Shown here: in pieces, positions 50,019 to 59,374 of the stretch
Numbering within the stretch: position 1 is the stretch's first letter
How the letters are laid out: the number at the start of each line of letters is the position of its first letter
Assembly (NCBI GenBank): GCA_937908115.1
Contig: CALEQZ010000002.1
Span: 186,001 to 250,000 of the forward strand
DNA from: an uncultured Alcaligenaceae bacterium
GTDB taxonomy: Bacteria > Pseudomonadota > Gammaproteobacteria > Burkholderiales > Burkholderiaceae_B
Direction of reading: 5' to 3'
DNA: 64,000 nucleotides
The notes under the pieces: generated by a model
Databases searched by the model: none
The model's input: the letters and a program-made list of their open reading frames with translations, nothing else
What the model was told of the DNA's origin: nothing
Program-made: the position numbers and the translations under genes

Positions 50019-50582
50019 ATGTTCGGCGACATCTTCCGATTCTTGCTCGAAATTGCGTTCACATTGCTTGGCGCAGCACTGATCGCCCGCGCGTGGATGC
50101 ATGCGGTGCGGCTTCACCCGTTCAACCCTTTCGCGCAGGCCGTCTACCAGGCCACCAATTGGCTGGTCATGCCCTTGCGCCGGATCGTTCCCACCTCGAA
50201 CATGGTGGATTGGGCCAGCCTGTTCGGCGCATGGCTGGCTGCGCTGGTCTACCTGGTGCTGATGTGGACGTCCGTTGCGTCGGCCATCATGCCCGTCCAG
50301 TTGCTGCCCACCGCCCTCGGCGCCGCTTTCCTGACCGTGGCCAAGTGGGGAGCCAACTTGATCGTATGGGTAACGCTCTTTCAGGCGATCCTGTCGTGGG
50401 TCAACCCGCTCGCTCCCCTGATGCCGGTACTGCAGACGCTGACCGCGCCGTTGCTTGACCCCATTCGCCGCATCATGCCCAACCTGGGTGCCGTGGACCT
50501 GTCCCCGCTGGTGCTGCTGATATTCGCCCAGATTGCCGTCATGGTGCTGGGCCACATGCGCTTTGGCCTGTTCGGGGTCTGA
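50019..50582 (+). CDS. YggT-family integral membrane protein
   Basis: The protein has 187 residues from the ATG at 50019 (MFGDIFRFLLEIAFTLLG); an in-frame ATG at 49986 is a possible longer start, and neither has a strong ribosome site. It consists of two YggT repeats of paired membrane helices, each followed by a conserved P-x-x-R motif (MPLRRIVP near residue 53 and DPIRRIMPNLG near residue 150). YggT proteins have been linked to osmotic shock tolerance and cell-envelope organisation. An intrinsic terminator follows. Confidence 0.87.
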   Translation: MFGDIFRFLLEIAFTLLGAALIARAWMHAVRLHPFNPFAQAVYQATNWLVMPLRRIVPTSNMVDWASLFGAWLAALVYLVLMWTSVASAIMPVQLLPTALGAAFLTVAKWGANLIVWVTLFQAILSWVNPLAPLMPVLQTLTAPLLDPIRRIMPNLGAVDLSPLVLLIFAQIAVMVLGHMRFGLFGV

Positions 50583-50610
50583 GGCGCCTGGCACCGACTG
50601 CCTTGCATGC

Positions 50611-50637
50611 AAAAACCCGTCCTGGACGGGTTTTTTT
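50611..50637 (+). terminator. Intrinsic terminator after the YggT gene
   Basis: AAAAACCCGTC and GACGGGTTTTT flank CTG, with seven T on the plus strand. It begins 28 bp after the YggT stop codon. Confidence 0.92.
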
Positions 50638-50723
50638 GCGACCGGCCGACAACGGCGCCCCCAGTCGGGGGCATGCTGCACGGTGCGCATGCGACCCCGG
50701 CCAGGATGGAATGGGCGCGGCTG

Positions 50724-51218
50724 CTACAGGGGCACGACGCGCGTCGGGCCGGAACCGCTGATGACCTGCACGCGCTGGCCGACGCTGACCGGCACGTCGG
50801 CTTCCTGCGCCACCACGCGGGTTTCGCCGTTATCCAGCCGGACGGTGATCTCGTAACCCGAGGCGCGATTGACCCGGTTCTCTATCATGTTGCCCGCCAG
50901 GGCGCCAAGGATGGCGCCGCCGACCGTGGCAATGGCGCGGCCGGAACCGCCGCCGACGGCGTTGCCGGCCACTCCGCCCAGGGCACCGCCGGCCACCACG
51001 CCGGCGCCGCTGGATTTGTCTTCCTGGATGGTGATGGGGCGTACCCCCGTGACAGTACCCGTGCGCACGATTTGCTCGCGCTGGGCCTGGTCATAGGAAT
51101 ACACCGCGCTGGAAGCGCTGCGGTTGGCGCACCCGCCCAGGACGGCGAGCGAAACGACGGCCGCGCCCAGGGCCAGCCAGCGCGCACCTTGGGGACGGGA
51201 AAGCGTAATCGTGGACAT
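50724..51218 (-). CDS. Glycine-zipper outer-membrane lipoprotein, SlyB/Pcp-like
   Basis: The protein has 164 residues. A type II signal ends at lipobox VLGGC (Cys30). The middle (about 75-115) is a glycine-zipper two-helix segment, GVVAGGALGGVAGNAVGGG and GGAILGALAGNMIENRV. The C-terminal sheet ends in VSVGQRVQVISGSGPTRVVPL. This is the SlyB/PCP family, which in enterobacteria forms protective nanodomains around outer-membrane proteins under stress. AAGGAG precedes the ATG at 51218. It lies 100 bp downstream of a PfkB kinase gene. Confidence 0.92.
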   Translation of the reverse strand: MSTITLSRPQGARWLALGAAVVSLAVLGGCANRSASSAVYSYDQAQREQIVRTGTVTGVRPITIQEDKSSGAGVVAGGALGGVAGNAVGGGSGRAIATVGGAILGALAGNMIENRVNRASGYEITVRLDNGETRVVAQEADVPVSVGQRVQVISGSGPTRVVPL

Positions 51219-51318
51219 GTCATGACTCCTTAGCAAGGGTACGTCCGCGGGCAATGATACCCCGGCGCGGCGCGGTTTCGCGTCGGGTTCGCAACAGCGT
51301 GCAACACTTTTGTCGAAC

Positions 51319-52260
51319 TCACGCCGGCAGACGCAGGCCATAGGCCGCGTGCAGCCGCTCGGCGATTTGCTCGCGCGTCGGCGCGTGGTTTTGCGGGCCG
51401 CGCGAAGCGATCTTGATCGCGCCCATGAGGTTGGCCAGGCGGCAGCAATCGGGCCAGTCCCAGCCCAGCGTGCGCGCATAGAGCAGCCCGGCCCGATGCG
51501 CGTCCCCGCAACCGGTGGGATCGACCACCGCGTCGGGCTGCACCGGCGGGATGTGCTGTTCGGCGCCGTCGACCAGAAGCGTCGAGCCCTGCGCGCCGCG
51601 CGTGACGACCACGGCCTGCATGCCGCGCGAAATATCTGCCATGCTGCGGCCCATGCGCTGCTCGACCACGCCGGCTTCATAGTCGTTGACGGTCAACACC
51701 TGCGCCATGTCCAGCATGCGCGCCAGGTCGTCACCGTCGAACAGCGGCATGGCTTGGCCCAGGTCGAAAACAAACGGCACGCCCATGGCGCGAAACCGCT
51801 CCGCGTGGGCGAACATGCCCGCCTTGGAGTCGGGCGCGACGATGCCCCAGGCCGCCTGCCGGCCGCTGAAATCGTTGTCGGCCGAGAACGCCATGGCGCC
51901 CGGATGAAAGGCGGCGATCTGGTTGTCGTCGAGGTCCGTGGTGATGAAGCACTGCGCGGTGAACGTGCCCGGCACGACCCGCAGGCAGGAGGTATCCACG
52001 CCCATGCCGTTGAAGCGCTCCAGGTACTCGCTGCCATCGTCGCCCAGCGTGGCGACCGGCACCGGGCGGCCGCCGAGCAGCCGCATGTTGTAGGTGATGT
52101 TGCCCGCGCAGCCGCCGAACTCCTTGCGCATGTTGGGCACGAGGAAAGACACGCTCAGCGCGTGGATGCGGTCGGCCATGATGTGGTCCTTGAAGCGACC
52201 CTCGAACACTGCAATGGTGTCGAACGCCATGGAACCGCATACCAGCACGGAGTCTGTCAT
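51319..52260 (-). CDS. PfkB/ribokinase-family carbohydrate or nucleoside kinase
   Basis: The protein has 313 residues from the ATG at 52260. It has SMAFDTIAVFEGRFKDHI near the N-terminus and the catalytic DPTGCGDAHRAG at 247-258, with Asp253 as the base; the family norm is GAGD, so Ala is replaced by Cys here. The N-terminal pattern is shared with betaproteobacterial proteins often annotated as adenosine kinase. It phosphorylates a sugar or nucleoside hydroxyl with ATP. The DUF3426 gene is 8 bp upstream, so it belongs to the same transcript. Confidence 0.88.
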   Translation of the reverse strand: MTDSVLVCGSMAFDTIAVFEGRFKDHIMADRIHALSVSFLVPNMRKEFGGCAGNITYNMRLLGGRPVPVATLGDDGSEYLERFNGMGVDTSCLRVVPGTFTAQCFITTDLDDNQIAAFHPGAMAFSADNDFSGRQAAWGIVAPDSKAGMFAHAERFRAMGVPFVFDLGQAMPLFDGDDLARMLDMAQVLTVNDYEAGVVEQRMGRSMADISRGMQAVVVTRGAQGSTLLVDGAEQHIPPVQPDAVVDPTGCGDAHRAGLLYARTLGWDWPDCCRLANLMGAIKIASRGPQNHAPTREQIAERLHAAYGLRLPA

Positions 52261-52268
52261 CTTCGTCC

Positions 52269-53372
52269 TCAAGGAAAGAATTTGTCGATCTGATAGCCGT
52301 TGATGCCTGCGGCGCGGACTTCCAGCGCCACGGCCAGCGAGACTTCGGCGCCAGCCGCGAAAGGCTGGCCCACAAGGGTCGGCGGCAGGTAGTCATGCGG
52401 CATCAATACCTTGCGCACGACCACGGTATCCGAGAAGTCGCGCAGATCCAGCATCAGCGCCGGCCATTCCTGCGCGCGGTGATAGCGGTTGCGCAGCACC
52501 ACGTTCAGCACCAGGTGCCCCGTGCCCTGCGCGCTCACGCCGCCGGAGGCGGTGGCATTGTGCGCCGCGCGCTCGCCATCGGGCTGCAGGGACGACGACA
52601 TGATGGCAATGCGCTCGATGCGGCGTTCATAATCGACCGCGCACCCCACGGGCCGGCACAGCAGCGACAACGCCGGCCGTGCCACAGGCAGCGCTGCCGC
52701 CAACGCGTTGCGCCAGACCACCAAAATTTGCACGACCAGGACCACCAGGGCGATTGCAGCTGCGAGCGCCCATAATCGCCCAACCAGCCGCCGGCGGCGT
52801 TGCAAGTCCTCGTCCAGGAATTCCGGCACCGGGCGGTGCGCCACGCGCTGCTCGCCGACGATGGGTCCGATGGCCGGCTCCCCATCGAGCTGCGCCGGCG
52901 CCGGGCTTGGCCCAGCGTCGTCGGCCCCATACCACGGCCGGAAGGCATCCTCTTCGTCGCCTTCGTCGCCCGCTTCGGGCGTGCGCAGCACCGGCTCGGC
53001 GCCGTCGCCCCTCGTCACCGGCAAAGCCCGGTCGACATCGGCGCGCAGCGAAGGGCCGTCGTCCGACGCGCTCTCGTCTGCGCGCCATGGTGGCCCATCG
53101 TCTTCGTCGCGCGCCTCATCGCCCTCGGCCTGGCGCGCGTCATCCCCCGCCTGCGACGCCTGCCAGCGCAGCATGTCGGCACGGTTGCGGAAAACTGCGG
53201 GAGGTTGGCGGCGCACGGGCCCGGCCGCTTCGTCCTCGGATATGAGGCCGGCATAGCCATCGAACACCGAGCCGCAGGCCCCGCAACGCACCAGGCCGCT
53301 GCGCACCCGCAGCTGGTCGGGCACCACGCGAAACGCGGCAGCACACTGCGGGCAACGGGTGATCATCGCCAT
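52269..53372 (-). CDS. Zinc-ribbon and DUF3426 membrane protein
   Basis: The protein has 367 residues. An MJ0042-type zinc ribbon at the N-terminus uses Cys7, Cys10, Cys30 and Cys33 (RCPQC and RCGACG). A long acidic, disordered region (about 45-185) follows, then one membrane helix (about 199-219, LWALAAAIALVVLVVQILVVW). The C-terminal DUF3426 domain contains LVLNVVLRNRYHRAQEWPALMLDLRD. The function is unknown. It is conserved just after prmA in Burkholderiales. An ATG at 53366 is an alternative start. Confidence 0.88.
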   Translation of the reverse strand: MAMITRCPQCAAAFRVVPDQLRVRSGLVRCGACGSVFDGYAGLISEDEAAGPVRRQPPAVFRNRADMLRWQASQAGDDARQAEGDEARDEDDGPPWRADESASDDGPSLRADVDRALPVTRGDGAEPVLRTPEAGDEGDEEDAFRPWYGADDAGPSPAPAQLDGEPAIGPIVGEQRVAHRPVPEFLDEDLQRRRRLVGRLWALAAAIALVVLVVQILVVWRNALAAALPVARPALSLLCRPVGCAVDYERRIERIAIMSSSLQPDGERAAHNATASGGVSAQGTGHLVLNVVLRNRYHRAQEWPALMLDLRDFSDTVVVRKVLMPHDYLPPTLVGQPFAAGAEVSLAVALEVRAAGINGYQIDKFFP

Positions 53373-53388
53373 GGCCGCCTCGGCGCGC

Positions 53389-54297
53389 TCAGGTCTTTCG
53401 CCCCGCCAGGCAAACCCAGCCCTCGCGCTCGCGCCAAACGGTCAACGCCAGCCAAGGACGGTAGGCGGCTGCGACTTCCTCGGCCTGGCGCGAGAGCACG
53501 CCGGACAGCACGAGCCAGCCGCCTTGGGCCACGCGTGCCGCCAACATCGGGGCCAGCACTTTGAGCGGATTGGACAAGATATTCGCGACAACGACGTCGC
53601 TGGCGCCAGGCGGCAGCGCGTCGGGCAGCATGGCCGACAGTTCAACGCCGTTGACCTCGGCGTTGTAGCGCGTGGATTGAACCGCCTGCTCGTCAATGTC
53701 CACGGCCTGCACGAGGCCCGCGCCCAGCTTGCGGGCGGCGATCGCCAGGATGCCCGAACCACATCCGTAATCCAGCACGCTGGCACCCGCGGGCAGGCTC
53801 TGTGCCAGCCATTCCAGGCACAAATGGGTGGTGGGATGGCTGCCGGTGCCAAAGGCCAGCCCGGGATCGAGTTGTATGGTGATGCCCTCGGCACCGTCGG
53901 CCGGCGCCTCGTCGCCGACATGCCAGCTCGGCACGATGCGGATGCGCCCGCCCACCTCGATGGGACCGAACTGCGATTGCGTCAGGCGCACCCAGTCGGC
54001 ATCGGGCACGTCGCGCAGCGACCAATCCTGCAGCAGCGAAGGCGCCAGCTCGGCCTGCTCGCCGGCCTGCGCCAGCAGCTGCGCCGGGTCACTGCCGTCG
54101 GCCAGCAGCGCCACGATCCGGTTGCGACGCCAGGCGTGGCCCGGCGGCTCAAGCCCCGGCTCGCCGAACAACGGTTGCTCGGCGTCGGTATCGCTGTCGG
54201 CATCTTCCACGGACACCGACAGCGCGCCGGCATCGAGCAGCGCATCGGATAGGACTTCGGCCTGGTCGCCCGGGCACAGCAATACCAGTTCACGCAT
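53389..54297 (-). CDS. prmA: Ribosomal protein L11 methyltransferase
   Basis: The protein has 302 residues. The N-terminal substrate domain (about 1-60) is followed by a SAM-dependent methyltransferase fold with VLDYGCGSGILAIAARKLGA near residue 170 and VVANILSNPL near residue 238. It trimethylates lysines and the N-terminus of L11. It follows accC by 52 bp in the conserved aroQ-accB-accC-prmA order. Confidence 0.95.
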   Translation of the reverse strand: MRELVLLCPGDQAEVLSDALLDAGALSVSVEDADSDTDAEQPLFGEPGLEPPGHAWRRNRIVALLADGSDPAQLLAQAGEQAELAPSLLQDWSLRDVPDADWVRLTQSQFGPIEVGGRIRIVPSWHVGDEAPADGAEGITIQLDPGLAFGTGSHPTTHLCLEWLAQSLPAGASVLDYGCGSGILAIAARKLGAGLVQAVDIDEQAVQSTRYNAEVNGVELSAMLPDALPPGASDVVVANILSNPLKVLAPMLAARVAQGGWLVLSGVLSRQAEEVAAAYRPWLALTVWREREGWVCLAGRKT

Positions 54298-54349
54298 GAT
54301 GCACTCTTGCTGGACGCCGGCGGCGCAAGGCCAGCCGGCGCAAAGGCGC

Positions 54350-55696
54350 CTACGGGCGCTGCGACAGCTTCTGTTCCAGGTAGTGGATGCTGGTGCCGCC
54401 CTCGATGAAGCGGGCGTCTTGCAGCAGTTCCCTGTGCAGCGGAATGTTGGTCTGGATGCCCTCGACCACCATCTCGGACAACGCCGTACGCATGCGCGCC
54501 AGCGCCTGCTCGCGCGTATCGCCGAAGGTAATCACCTTAGCGATCATCGAATCATAGTTCGGCGGTACGAAATAGCCGTTATAGGCGTGCGAATCGATAC
54601 GCACGCCCGGGCCGCCGGGCGTATGCCAGTTGGTGATGCGCCCCGGGCTGGGCACGAAGCGGAAAGGATCCTCGGCGTTGATGCGGCATTCGATGGCATG
54701 GCCACGAAAGACCACGTCGCGCTGGCGCAGGGTGAACTTTTCGCCGGAAGCGATGATGATCTGCTGCTGGACCAGGTCGATGCCGGTGATTTGCTCCGTG
54801 ACCGGGTGTTCGACCTGGATGCGCGTGTTCATTTCGATGAAATAGAACTCGCCGTTCTCATACAGGAACTCGAACGTGCCCGCGCCGCGGTAGCCCATTT
54901 TGCGGCATGCGTCGGCACAGCGCTCACCGATGCGCTCGATCAGCCGCCGCGGGATGCCGGGCGCCGGCGCTTCCTCGATGATCTTCTGGTGCCGGCGCTG
55001 CATGGAGCAGTCGCGCTCGCCCAGCCAGATCGCATTGCGCCCGCCGTCGGCCAACACCTGGATTTCGATATGGCGAGGGTTCTCGAGGAACTTCTCCATA
55101 TAGACTTCAGGATTGTTGAACGCGGCCTGCGCCTCGGACTTGGTCATGGCCACCGCGTTGAGCAGCGCCGCCTCGGTGTAGACCACCCGCATGCCGCGCC
55201 CGCCGCCGCCACCGGCGGCCTTGATAATGACCGGGTAGCCGATTTCACGGGCGATGCGCTGGATTTCCTGCGGATCGTCGGGCAGCGCCCCCGGGGAACC
55301 GGGCACCACCGGCACGCCGGCTTCGATCATGGCCTTCTTGGCGCTGACCTTGTCGCCCATCAGTCGGATGGATTCGGGCTTGGGGCCGATGAAAACGAAG
55401 CCGCTCTTTTCGACCCGCTCGGCGAAGTCGGCGTTCTCGGACAAGAACCCGTAGCCGGGATGGATGGCCTCGGCGTCGGTGACTTCTGCCGCCGAAATGA
55501 TGGCCGGCATGTTCAAGTAGCTGTCGCGCGAGGCGGCCGGCCCGATGCATACCGACTCGTCGGCCAGGCGCACGTACTTGGCGTCACGATCGGCCTCGGA
55601 ATGCACGACGACCGTCTTGATGCCCAGCTCGCGGCAAGCGCGCTGGATGCGCAGCGCGATCTCGCCACGGTTGGCGATGAGGATTTTTTCAAACAT
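54350..55696 (-). CDS. accC: Acetyl-CoA carboxylase, biotin carboxylase subunit
   Basis: The protein has 448 residues with the ATP-grasp motif KAAGGGGGRGMRVV near residue 159, EKFLENPRHIEIQVL near residue 201 and RDCSMQRRHQKIIEEAPAP. It begins MFEKILIANRGEIALRI. It carboxylates the biotin on AccB with bicarbonate and ATP, the first half of malonyl-CoA synthesis. accB lies 34 bp upstream. Confidence 0.98.
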   Translation of the reverse strand: MFEKILIANRGEIALRIQRACRELGIKTVVVHSEADRDAKYVRLADESVCIGPAASRDSYLNMPAIISAAEVTDAEAIHPGYGFLSENADFAERVEKSGFVFIGPKPESIRLMGDKVSAKKAMIEAGVPVVPGSPGALPDDPQEIQRIAREIGYPVIIKAAGGGGGRGMRVVYTEAALLNAVAMTKSEAQAAFNNPEVYMEKFLENPRHIEIQVLADGGRNAIWLGERDCSMQRRHQKIIEEAPAPGIPRRLIERIGERCADACRKMGYRGAGTFEFLYENGEFYFIEMNTRIQVEHPVTEQITGIDLVQQQIIIASGEKFTLRQRDVVFRGHAIECRINAEDPFRFVPSPGRITNWHTPGGPGVRIDSHAYNGYFVPPNYDSMIAKVITFGDTREQALARMRTALSEMVVEGIQTNIPLHRELLQDARFIEGGTSIHYLEQKLSQRP

Positions 55697-55730
55697 GGCG
55701 TATGCGCGAGGCGCCCGAAGGCGGGTTCAT

Positions 55731-56183
55731 TCAAACGATGACGAACAAGGGCTGGCCGTATTCGACGGGTTCGCCATTCTCGACCAGGATCTCCTTGATC
55801 ACGCCCGCCTTGTCGGCTTCGATCTCGTTGAGCAGCTTCATCGCTTCGATGATGCACAGGGCATCGCCTTCCTTGACCGTCTGGCCGACTTCGACGAAGG
55901 GGGGCGCGCCCGGGTTGGGCGCCCGGTAGAAGGTGCCGACCATCGGCGCCTTGACCACGTGCCCTTCGGGCGCAGGCGGCGCGGCCGGCGCCGCGGCAGC
56001 GGCCGGCGCGGCCTCGACGGTCGGCGCGGCGACCACCGGCGCGGACGCCGGCGCCTGGACTACCTGGGGCGTCTGGGAAAACTTGACGATGCGCACCTTG
56101 CCTTCGCCTTCGGTAATTTCCAGTTCGGCAATACCGGACTCGGCCACGAGGTCGATCAAGGTCTTGAGTTTTCTGAGATCCAT
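55731..56183 (-). CDS. accB: Acetyl-CoA carboxylase, biotin carboxyl carrier protein
   Basis: The protein has 150 residues. A short N-terminal domain is joined by an Ala/Pro-rich linker (about 44-75) to the biotinyl domain, with the target Lys116 in EAMKLLNE. It carries carboxybiotin between AccC and the AccAD carboxyltransferase. It heads the accB-accC pair, with aroQ 98 bp upstream. Confidence 0.97.
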   Translation of the reverse strand: MDLRKLKTLIDLVAESGIAELEITEGEGKVRIVKFSQTPQVVQAPASAPVVAAPTVEAAPAAAAAPAAPPAPEGHVVKAPMVGTFYRAPNPGAPPFVEVGQTVKEGDALCIIEAMKLLNEIEADKAGVIKEILVENGEPVEYGQPLFVIV

Positions 56184-56281
56184 AAATGCTTTCCGAAAGG
56201 TTCGCGGCGACGGTGCGCCGTCAGGAAGCCGTGGTGGCTATTGTATGAAAACGCGCTTGTCTGCCCTGGCGGCCAGGCTAG

Positions 56282-56716
56282 CTAATGACGGACTGCGTAG
56301 CGCAGGGCTGCCTCGTAGCCATCGGCACCCAGGCCGGCGATCTGGCCCACGGCCAGGTCCGCCAGGTACGAATGGTGGCGGAACGGCTCTCGCTTATGCA
56401 CGTTGGACAAATGCACTTCGATGAAAGGCAGGCCCACCCCCGCCAGCGCATCGCGCAGCGCCACGCTAGTGTGCGTATACGCGGCGGCATTGATGATGAT
56501 GAATTCGGTTCCGTCCCGGCCCGCCTGCTGGATGCGGTCCACCAGGGCGCCTTCGTGATTGCTTTGCCAGCAGGTCACGACCGCACCCAATTCCTTGCCC
56601 AAGGCAACCAGCCGGTCGTCGATTTCGGCCAGCGTCTGGGTGCCGTATATCCCGGGCTCGCGCGTACCAAGCAGATTGAGGTTCGGGCCGTGCAGCACCA
56701 GGATGCGTTGGGCCAT
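56282..56716 (-). CDS. aroQ: Type II 3-dehydroquinate dehydratase
   Basis: The protein has 144 residues from the ATG at 56716 (MAQRILVLHGPNLNLLGTRE). Tyr25 region, IIINAAAYTHTSVALRDAL and EVHLSNVHKREPFRHHS carry the conserved active-site Asn, His and Arg of the dodecameric type II enzyme. It dehydrates 3-dehydroquinate in the shikimate pathway. aroE, the next step, is also in this window. The tlpA-like gene is 59 bp upstream. Confidence 0.96.
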   Translation of the reverse strand: MAQRILVLHGPNLNLLGTREPGIYGTQTLAEIDDRLVALGKELGAVVTCWQSNHEGALVDRIQQAGRDGTEFIIINAAAYTHTSVALRDALAGVGLPFIEVHLSNVHKREPFRHHSYLADLAVGQIAGLGADGYEAALRYAVRH

Positions 56717-56775
56717 TTTTGCGGCTAAATGGTGAACAGACCGCCTTTTTAACGCCAAAAGGGGCTAATTGTCCA

Positions 56776-57309
56776 TTAGCCAGCGCGATCGTACCGCGCC
56801 AGCGTCTGGGCCAGGTCCTGGGGCGAAACCTGGCCCAGGATACTGCGCCGGATGCCGCCATCTGCATCGAACACGACGGTAAAAGGCAGCCCGCCGCTGG
56901 TATTTCCCAGCTGGCGCAAAATATCCACCCCTTCGGTCCCCGCCACCAGCAGGGGATAGCCGACAGGGACTTTGCGGATGAATTGGACGATGTTGTCCAC
57001 CGTATCGATGCCGATGCCGACGAATTGCACCCCCGTGAAGCGGCGGTGCAAAGCGTCCAGGTCGGGCATTTCCTTGACGCAGGGCGCGCACCAAGTCGCC
57101 CAGAAGTTGGCCACCAGCGGCCGGCCGCGGTATTGCGACAGCGGCTGGGCGCGTCCGTCCGGATCCGGCAAGGTCAGGTCGAAAAACGGCGCACGCGCCG
57201 AGGCCGCCGCTCCGCCGGCACGGCGCGCGGATTCGCGCCAGGCCAGCCAGCCGGCGCCCAGCATAGCCGCCACGCCGGCGGCGCCCGATAGAAATACGCG
57301 ACGGTTCAT
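56776..57309 (-). CDS. TlpA/ResA-like membrane-anchored thioredoxin
   Basis: The protein has 177 residues. An N-terminal signal or anchor (about 1-25, MNRRVFLSGAAGVAAMLGAG) is followed by a thioredoxin fold with the active site WCAPC (Cys74, Cys77) in ANFWATWCAPCVKEMPDL. The cis-proline region is GLPFTVVFD. Such proteins reduce disulfides in the periplasm, often for cytochrome c or metal-protein maturation. It is divergent from mpl, and its -10-like TATCAT lies almost at the ATG, so the transcript may be nearly leaderless. Confidence 0.92.
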   Translation of the reverse strand: MNRRVFLSGAAGVAAMLGAGWLAWRESARRAGGAAASARAPFFDLTLPDPDGRAQPLSQYRGRPLVANFWATWCAPCVKEMPDLDALHRRFTGVQFVGIGIDTVDNIVQFIRKVPVGYPLLVAGTEGVDILRQLGNTSGGLPFTVVFDADGGIRRSILGQVSPQDLAQTLARYDRAG

Positions 57310-57361
57310 GCCGCGATGATAACGCCTGGCGCCGGCCAGGCTGTCGCGCCGCCGCAGCCTC

Positions 57362-57367
57362 TACAAT
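57362..57367 (+). promoter_or_regulatory. mpl -10 element
   Basis: TACAAT lies 18 bp before the mpl start codon, which has AGGAG between. The -35 region (CTGTCG) is weak. Position suggests a very short leader. Confidence 0.4.
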
Positions 57368-57385
57368 GCGCGGCAGGAGAACACC

Positions 57386-58756
57386 ATGCATCTGCACATC
57401 CTGGGCATCTGCGGCACCTTTATGGGCGGCCTGGCCCTGATCGCCCGGGCGGCCGGCCACCGGGTCACGGGCTGCGACGCGGGCGTCTACCCGCCCATGA
57501 GCACCCAGCTGGCCGAGCAAGGCATCGAACTGATCGAAGGCTACGACGCCGGCCAGACGTCGCTGCGCCCCGACCTGTACGTGGTCGGCAACGTCGTCAC
57601 CCGCGGCAACCCGCTGATGGAGGCCATCCTGGACGCCGGGCTGCCCTACGTCTCGGGGCCGCAATGGCTGGGCGAGCACGTGCTGCCCGGCCGGCACGTG
57701 CTCGCCGTGGCCGGCACGCATGGCAAGACCACCACCACTTCGATGCTGGCGTGGATCCTGCAACAGGCCGGCCTGCGTCCGGGATTCCTGGTCGGCGGCG
57801 TTGCGCCGGACTTGGGCGCGTCGGCCCAGTACACCCCCGGGGCGCGCCACTTCGTGATCGAGGCCGACGAATACGACACGGCCTTCTTCGACAAGCGGTC
57901 CAAGTTCGTCCATTACCGGCCGCGAACGGCCGTGCTGAATAACCTGGAATACGATCACGCCGATATCTTTCCCGACCTGGCGGCGATCCAGACGCAATTC
58001 CATCATCTGGTCAGGACCATCCCCTCCAGCGGACGCATCGTCGTGCCAACCGACCAACCTGCGTTGGACGAAGTGTTGGCTAAGGGCTGCTGGTCCGAAA
58101 CCGTGCGCGTCGGGCCGGGGGGGTTCTGGCAAGCCGGCGAGCCTGCCGAGGACGACAGCTTCGAGGTCTTGCGCGACGGCCGCGTGGTGGGCACGGTGCG
58201 CTGGCAGCTGGTCGGCGCCCACAACCGCGCCAACGCGCTGGCGGCCCTGGCCGCGGCCGAGCATGCCGGCGTGCCGGCCGAGGCGGCGATCGCCGCGCTG
58301 GGCAGTTTTTCCGGCGTCAAGCGGCGGCTGGAGGTGCGCGGAACGGTTCGCGGCGTGACCGTCTACGACGACTTCGCCCACCATCCGACGGCCATCGCCA
58401 CCACGCTGGACGGGCTGCGCCGGCGCGTGGGTGCGGCGCGCATCCTGGCCGTGCTGGAACCCCGCTCGAATACCATGAAGCTGGGCGCCATGGCGGCGCG
58501 CCTGCCCGGCGCCCTGGCCGGCGCGGACCTGGTCTATTGTTATGGCGAACGCAGCGGCAAGCACGCCCTGGGCTGGGATCCTGCCGCGGTGCTGGCGCCG
58601 CTGGGCACGCGCGCGACCGCCTGGGATGACTTGGACGCGCTGGTGACCCGCCTGGCCACGGACGCGCGCGACGGGGATCACATTTTGGTGATGAGCAACG
58701 GCGCGTTCGGCGGCATACACGAACGCCTGCTGCAAGCATTGGCCGCGACGCCATGA
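57386..58756 (+). CDS. mpl: Murein peptide ligase
   Basis: The protein has 456 residues of the Mur ligase family. It has HILGICGTFMGGLALIA at the start, the ATP loop GTHGKTTTTS at 110-119 and EADEYDTAFFDKRSKF near residue 158. Mpl rejoins the recycled tripeptide L-Ala-gamma-D-Glu-meso-DAP to UDP-MurNAc. Together with anmK and mtgA it shows that the window serves peptidoglycan turnover and synthesis. The following esterase gene overlaps its stop by ATGA. Confidence 0.96.
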   Translation: MHLHILGICGTFMGGLALIARAAGHRVTGCDAGVYPPMSTQLAEQGIELIEGYDAGQTSLRPDLYVVGNVVTRGNPLMEAILDAGLPYVSGPQWLGEHVLPGRHVLAVAGTHGKTTTTSMLAWILQQAGLRPGFLVGGVAPDLGASAQYTPGARHFVIEADEYDTAFFDKRSKFVHYRPRTAVLNNLEYDHADIFPDLAAIQTQFHHLVRTIPSSGRIVVPTDQPALDEVLAKGCWSETVRVGPGGFWQAGEPAEDDSFEVLRDGRVVGTVRWQLVGAHNRANALAALAAAEHAGVPAEAAIAALGSFSGVKRRLEVRGTVRGVTVYDDFAHHPTAIATTLDGLRRRVGAARILAVLEPRSNTMKLGAMAARLPGALAGADLVYCYGERSGKHALGWDPAAVLAPLGTRATAWDDLDALVTRLATDARDGDHILVMSNGAFGGIHERLLQALAATP

Positions 58757-59343
58757 TCCTGTATTTGCACGGATTCCGCTCCTCGCCCCGTTCCTTCAAG
58801 GCGACCCTGATGGCCCGCGCCATGGCCGAGCGCGGGCTCGCGCAGCAATGGCGCTGCCCGCAGCTGCCGCCCAGCCCGCGGCAGGCTGCGGACCTGGCGG
58901 CTGCGCAAGCGGCCGAGCTGTTGGCGCTTGTGCCCGGCGCGCGGCCCGAGCAACTGACGGTGGTGGGTTCATCGCTGGGCGGCTACTACGCCACGTGGCT
59001 GGCGCAGCGCATCGGCTGCAAGGCGGTACTGCTCAACCCAGCGGTTGATCCCGCGCGGGACCTGGCCGCCCACGTCGGCACGCAGCGCGGGTATCACGAC
59101 GACGTGCCTTTCGAGTTCCTGCCTCGGTATCTCGATGAGCTGCGCGAGCTGCAGGTCGGTGAACTGACCCGCCCCGATCGCTATTTCCTGCTGGCCTGCA
59201 CCGGCGACGAGGTGCTGGACTGGCGCGAGATGGCCGCCCGCTATGCGGGCTGCCGGCAGCGCATCATCGAAGGAGGAGACCACGGCATCTCCGATTTCGA
59301 GCGCTGGATGCCGGAAGTCCTGTCCTTCGCCCTGGATACCTGA
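58753..59343 (+). CDS. YqiA-like alpha/beta-hydrolase esterase
   Basis: The protein has 196 residues beginning MILYLHGFRSSPRSFKA, the YqiA/UPF0227 opening. The nucleophile is Ser74 in VVGSSLGGYYATWLA, with Asp and His in the C-terminal half (CTGDEVLDW and GGDHGISDF). It hydrolyses short acyl esters; the natural substrate is unknown. It is coupled to mpl by ATGA and is followed by an RNB ribonuclease gene after 31 bp. Confidence 0.92.
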   Translation: MILYLHGFRSSPRSFKATLMARAMAERGLAQQWRCPQLPPSPRQAADLAAAQAAELLALVPGARPEQLTVVGSSLGGYYATWLAQRIGCKAVLLNPAVDPARDLAAHVGTQRGYHDDVPFEFLPRYLDELRELQVGELTRPDRYFLLACTGDEVLDWREMAARYAGCRQRIIEGGDHGISDFERWMPEVLSFALDT

Positions 59344-59374
59344 GGGCGCCGCCTCACCGCACGGATTGACGCGA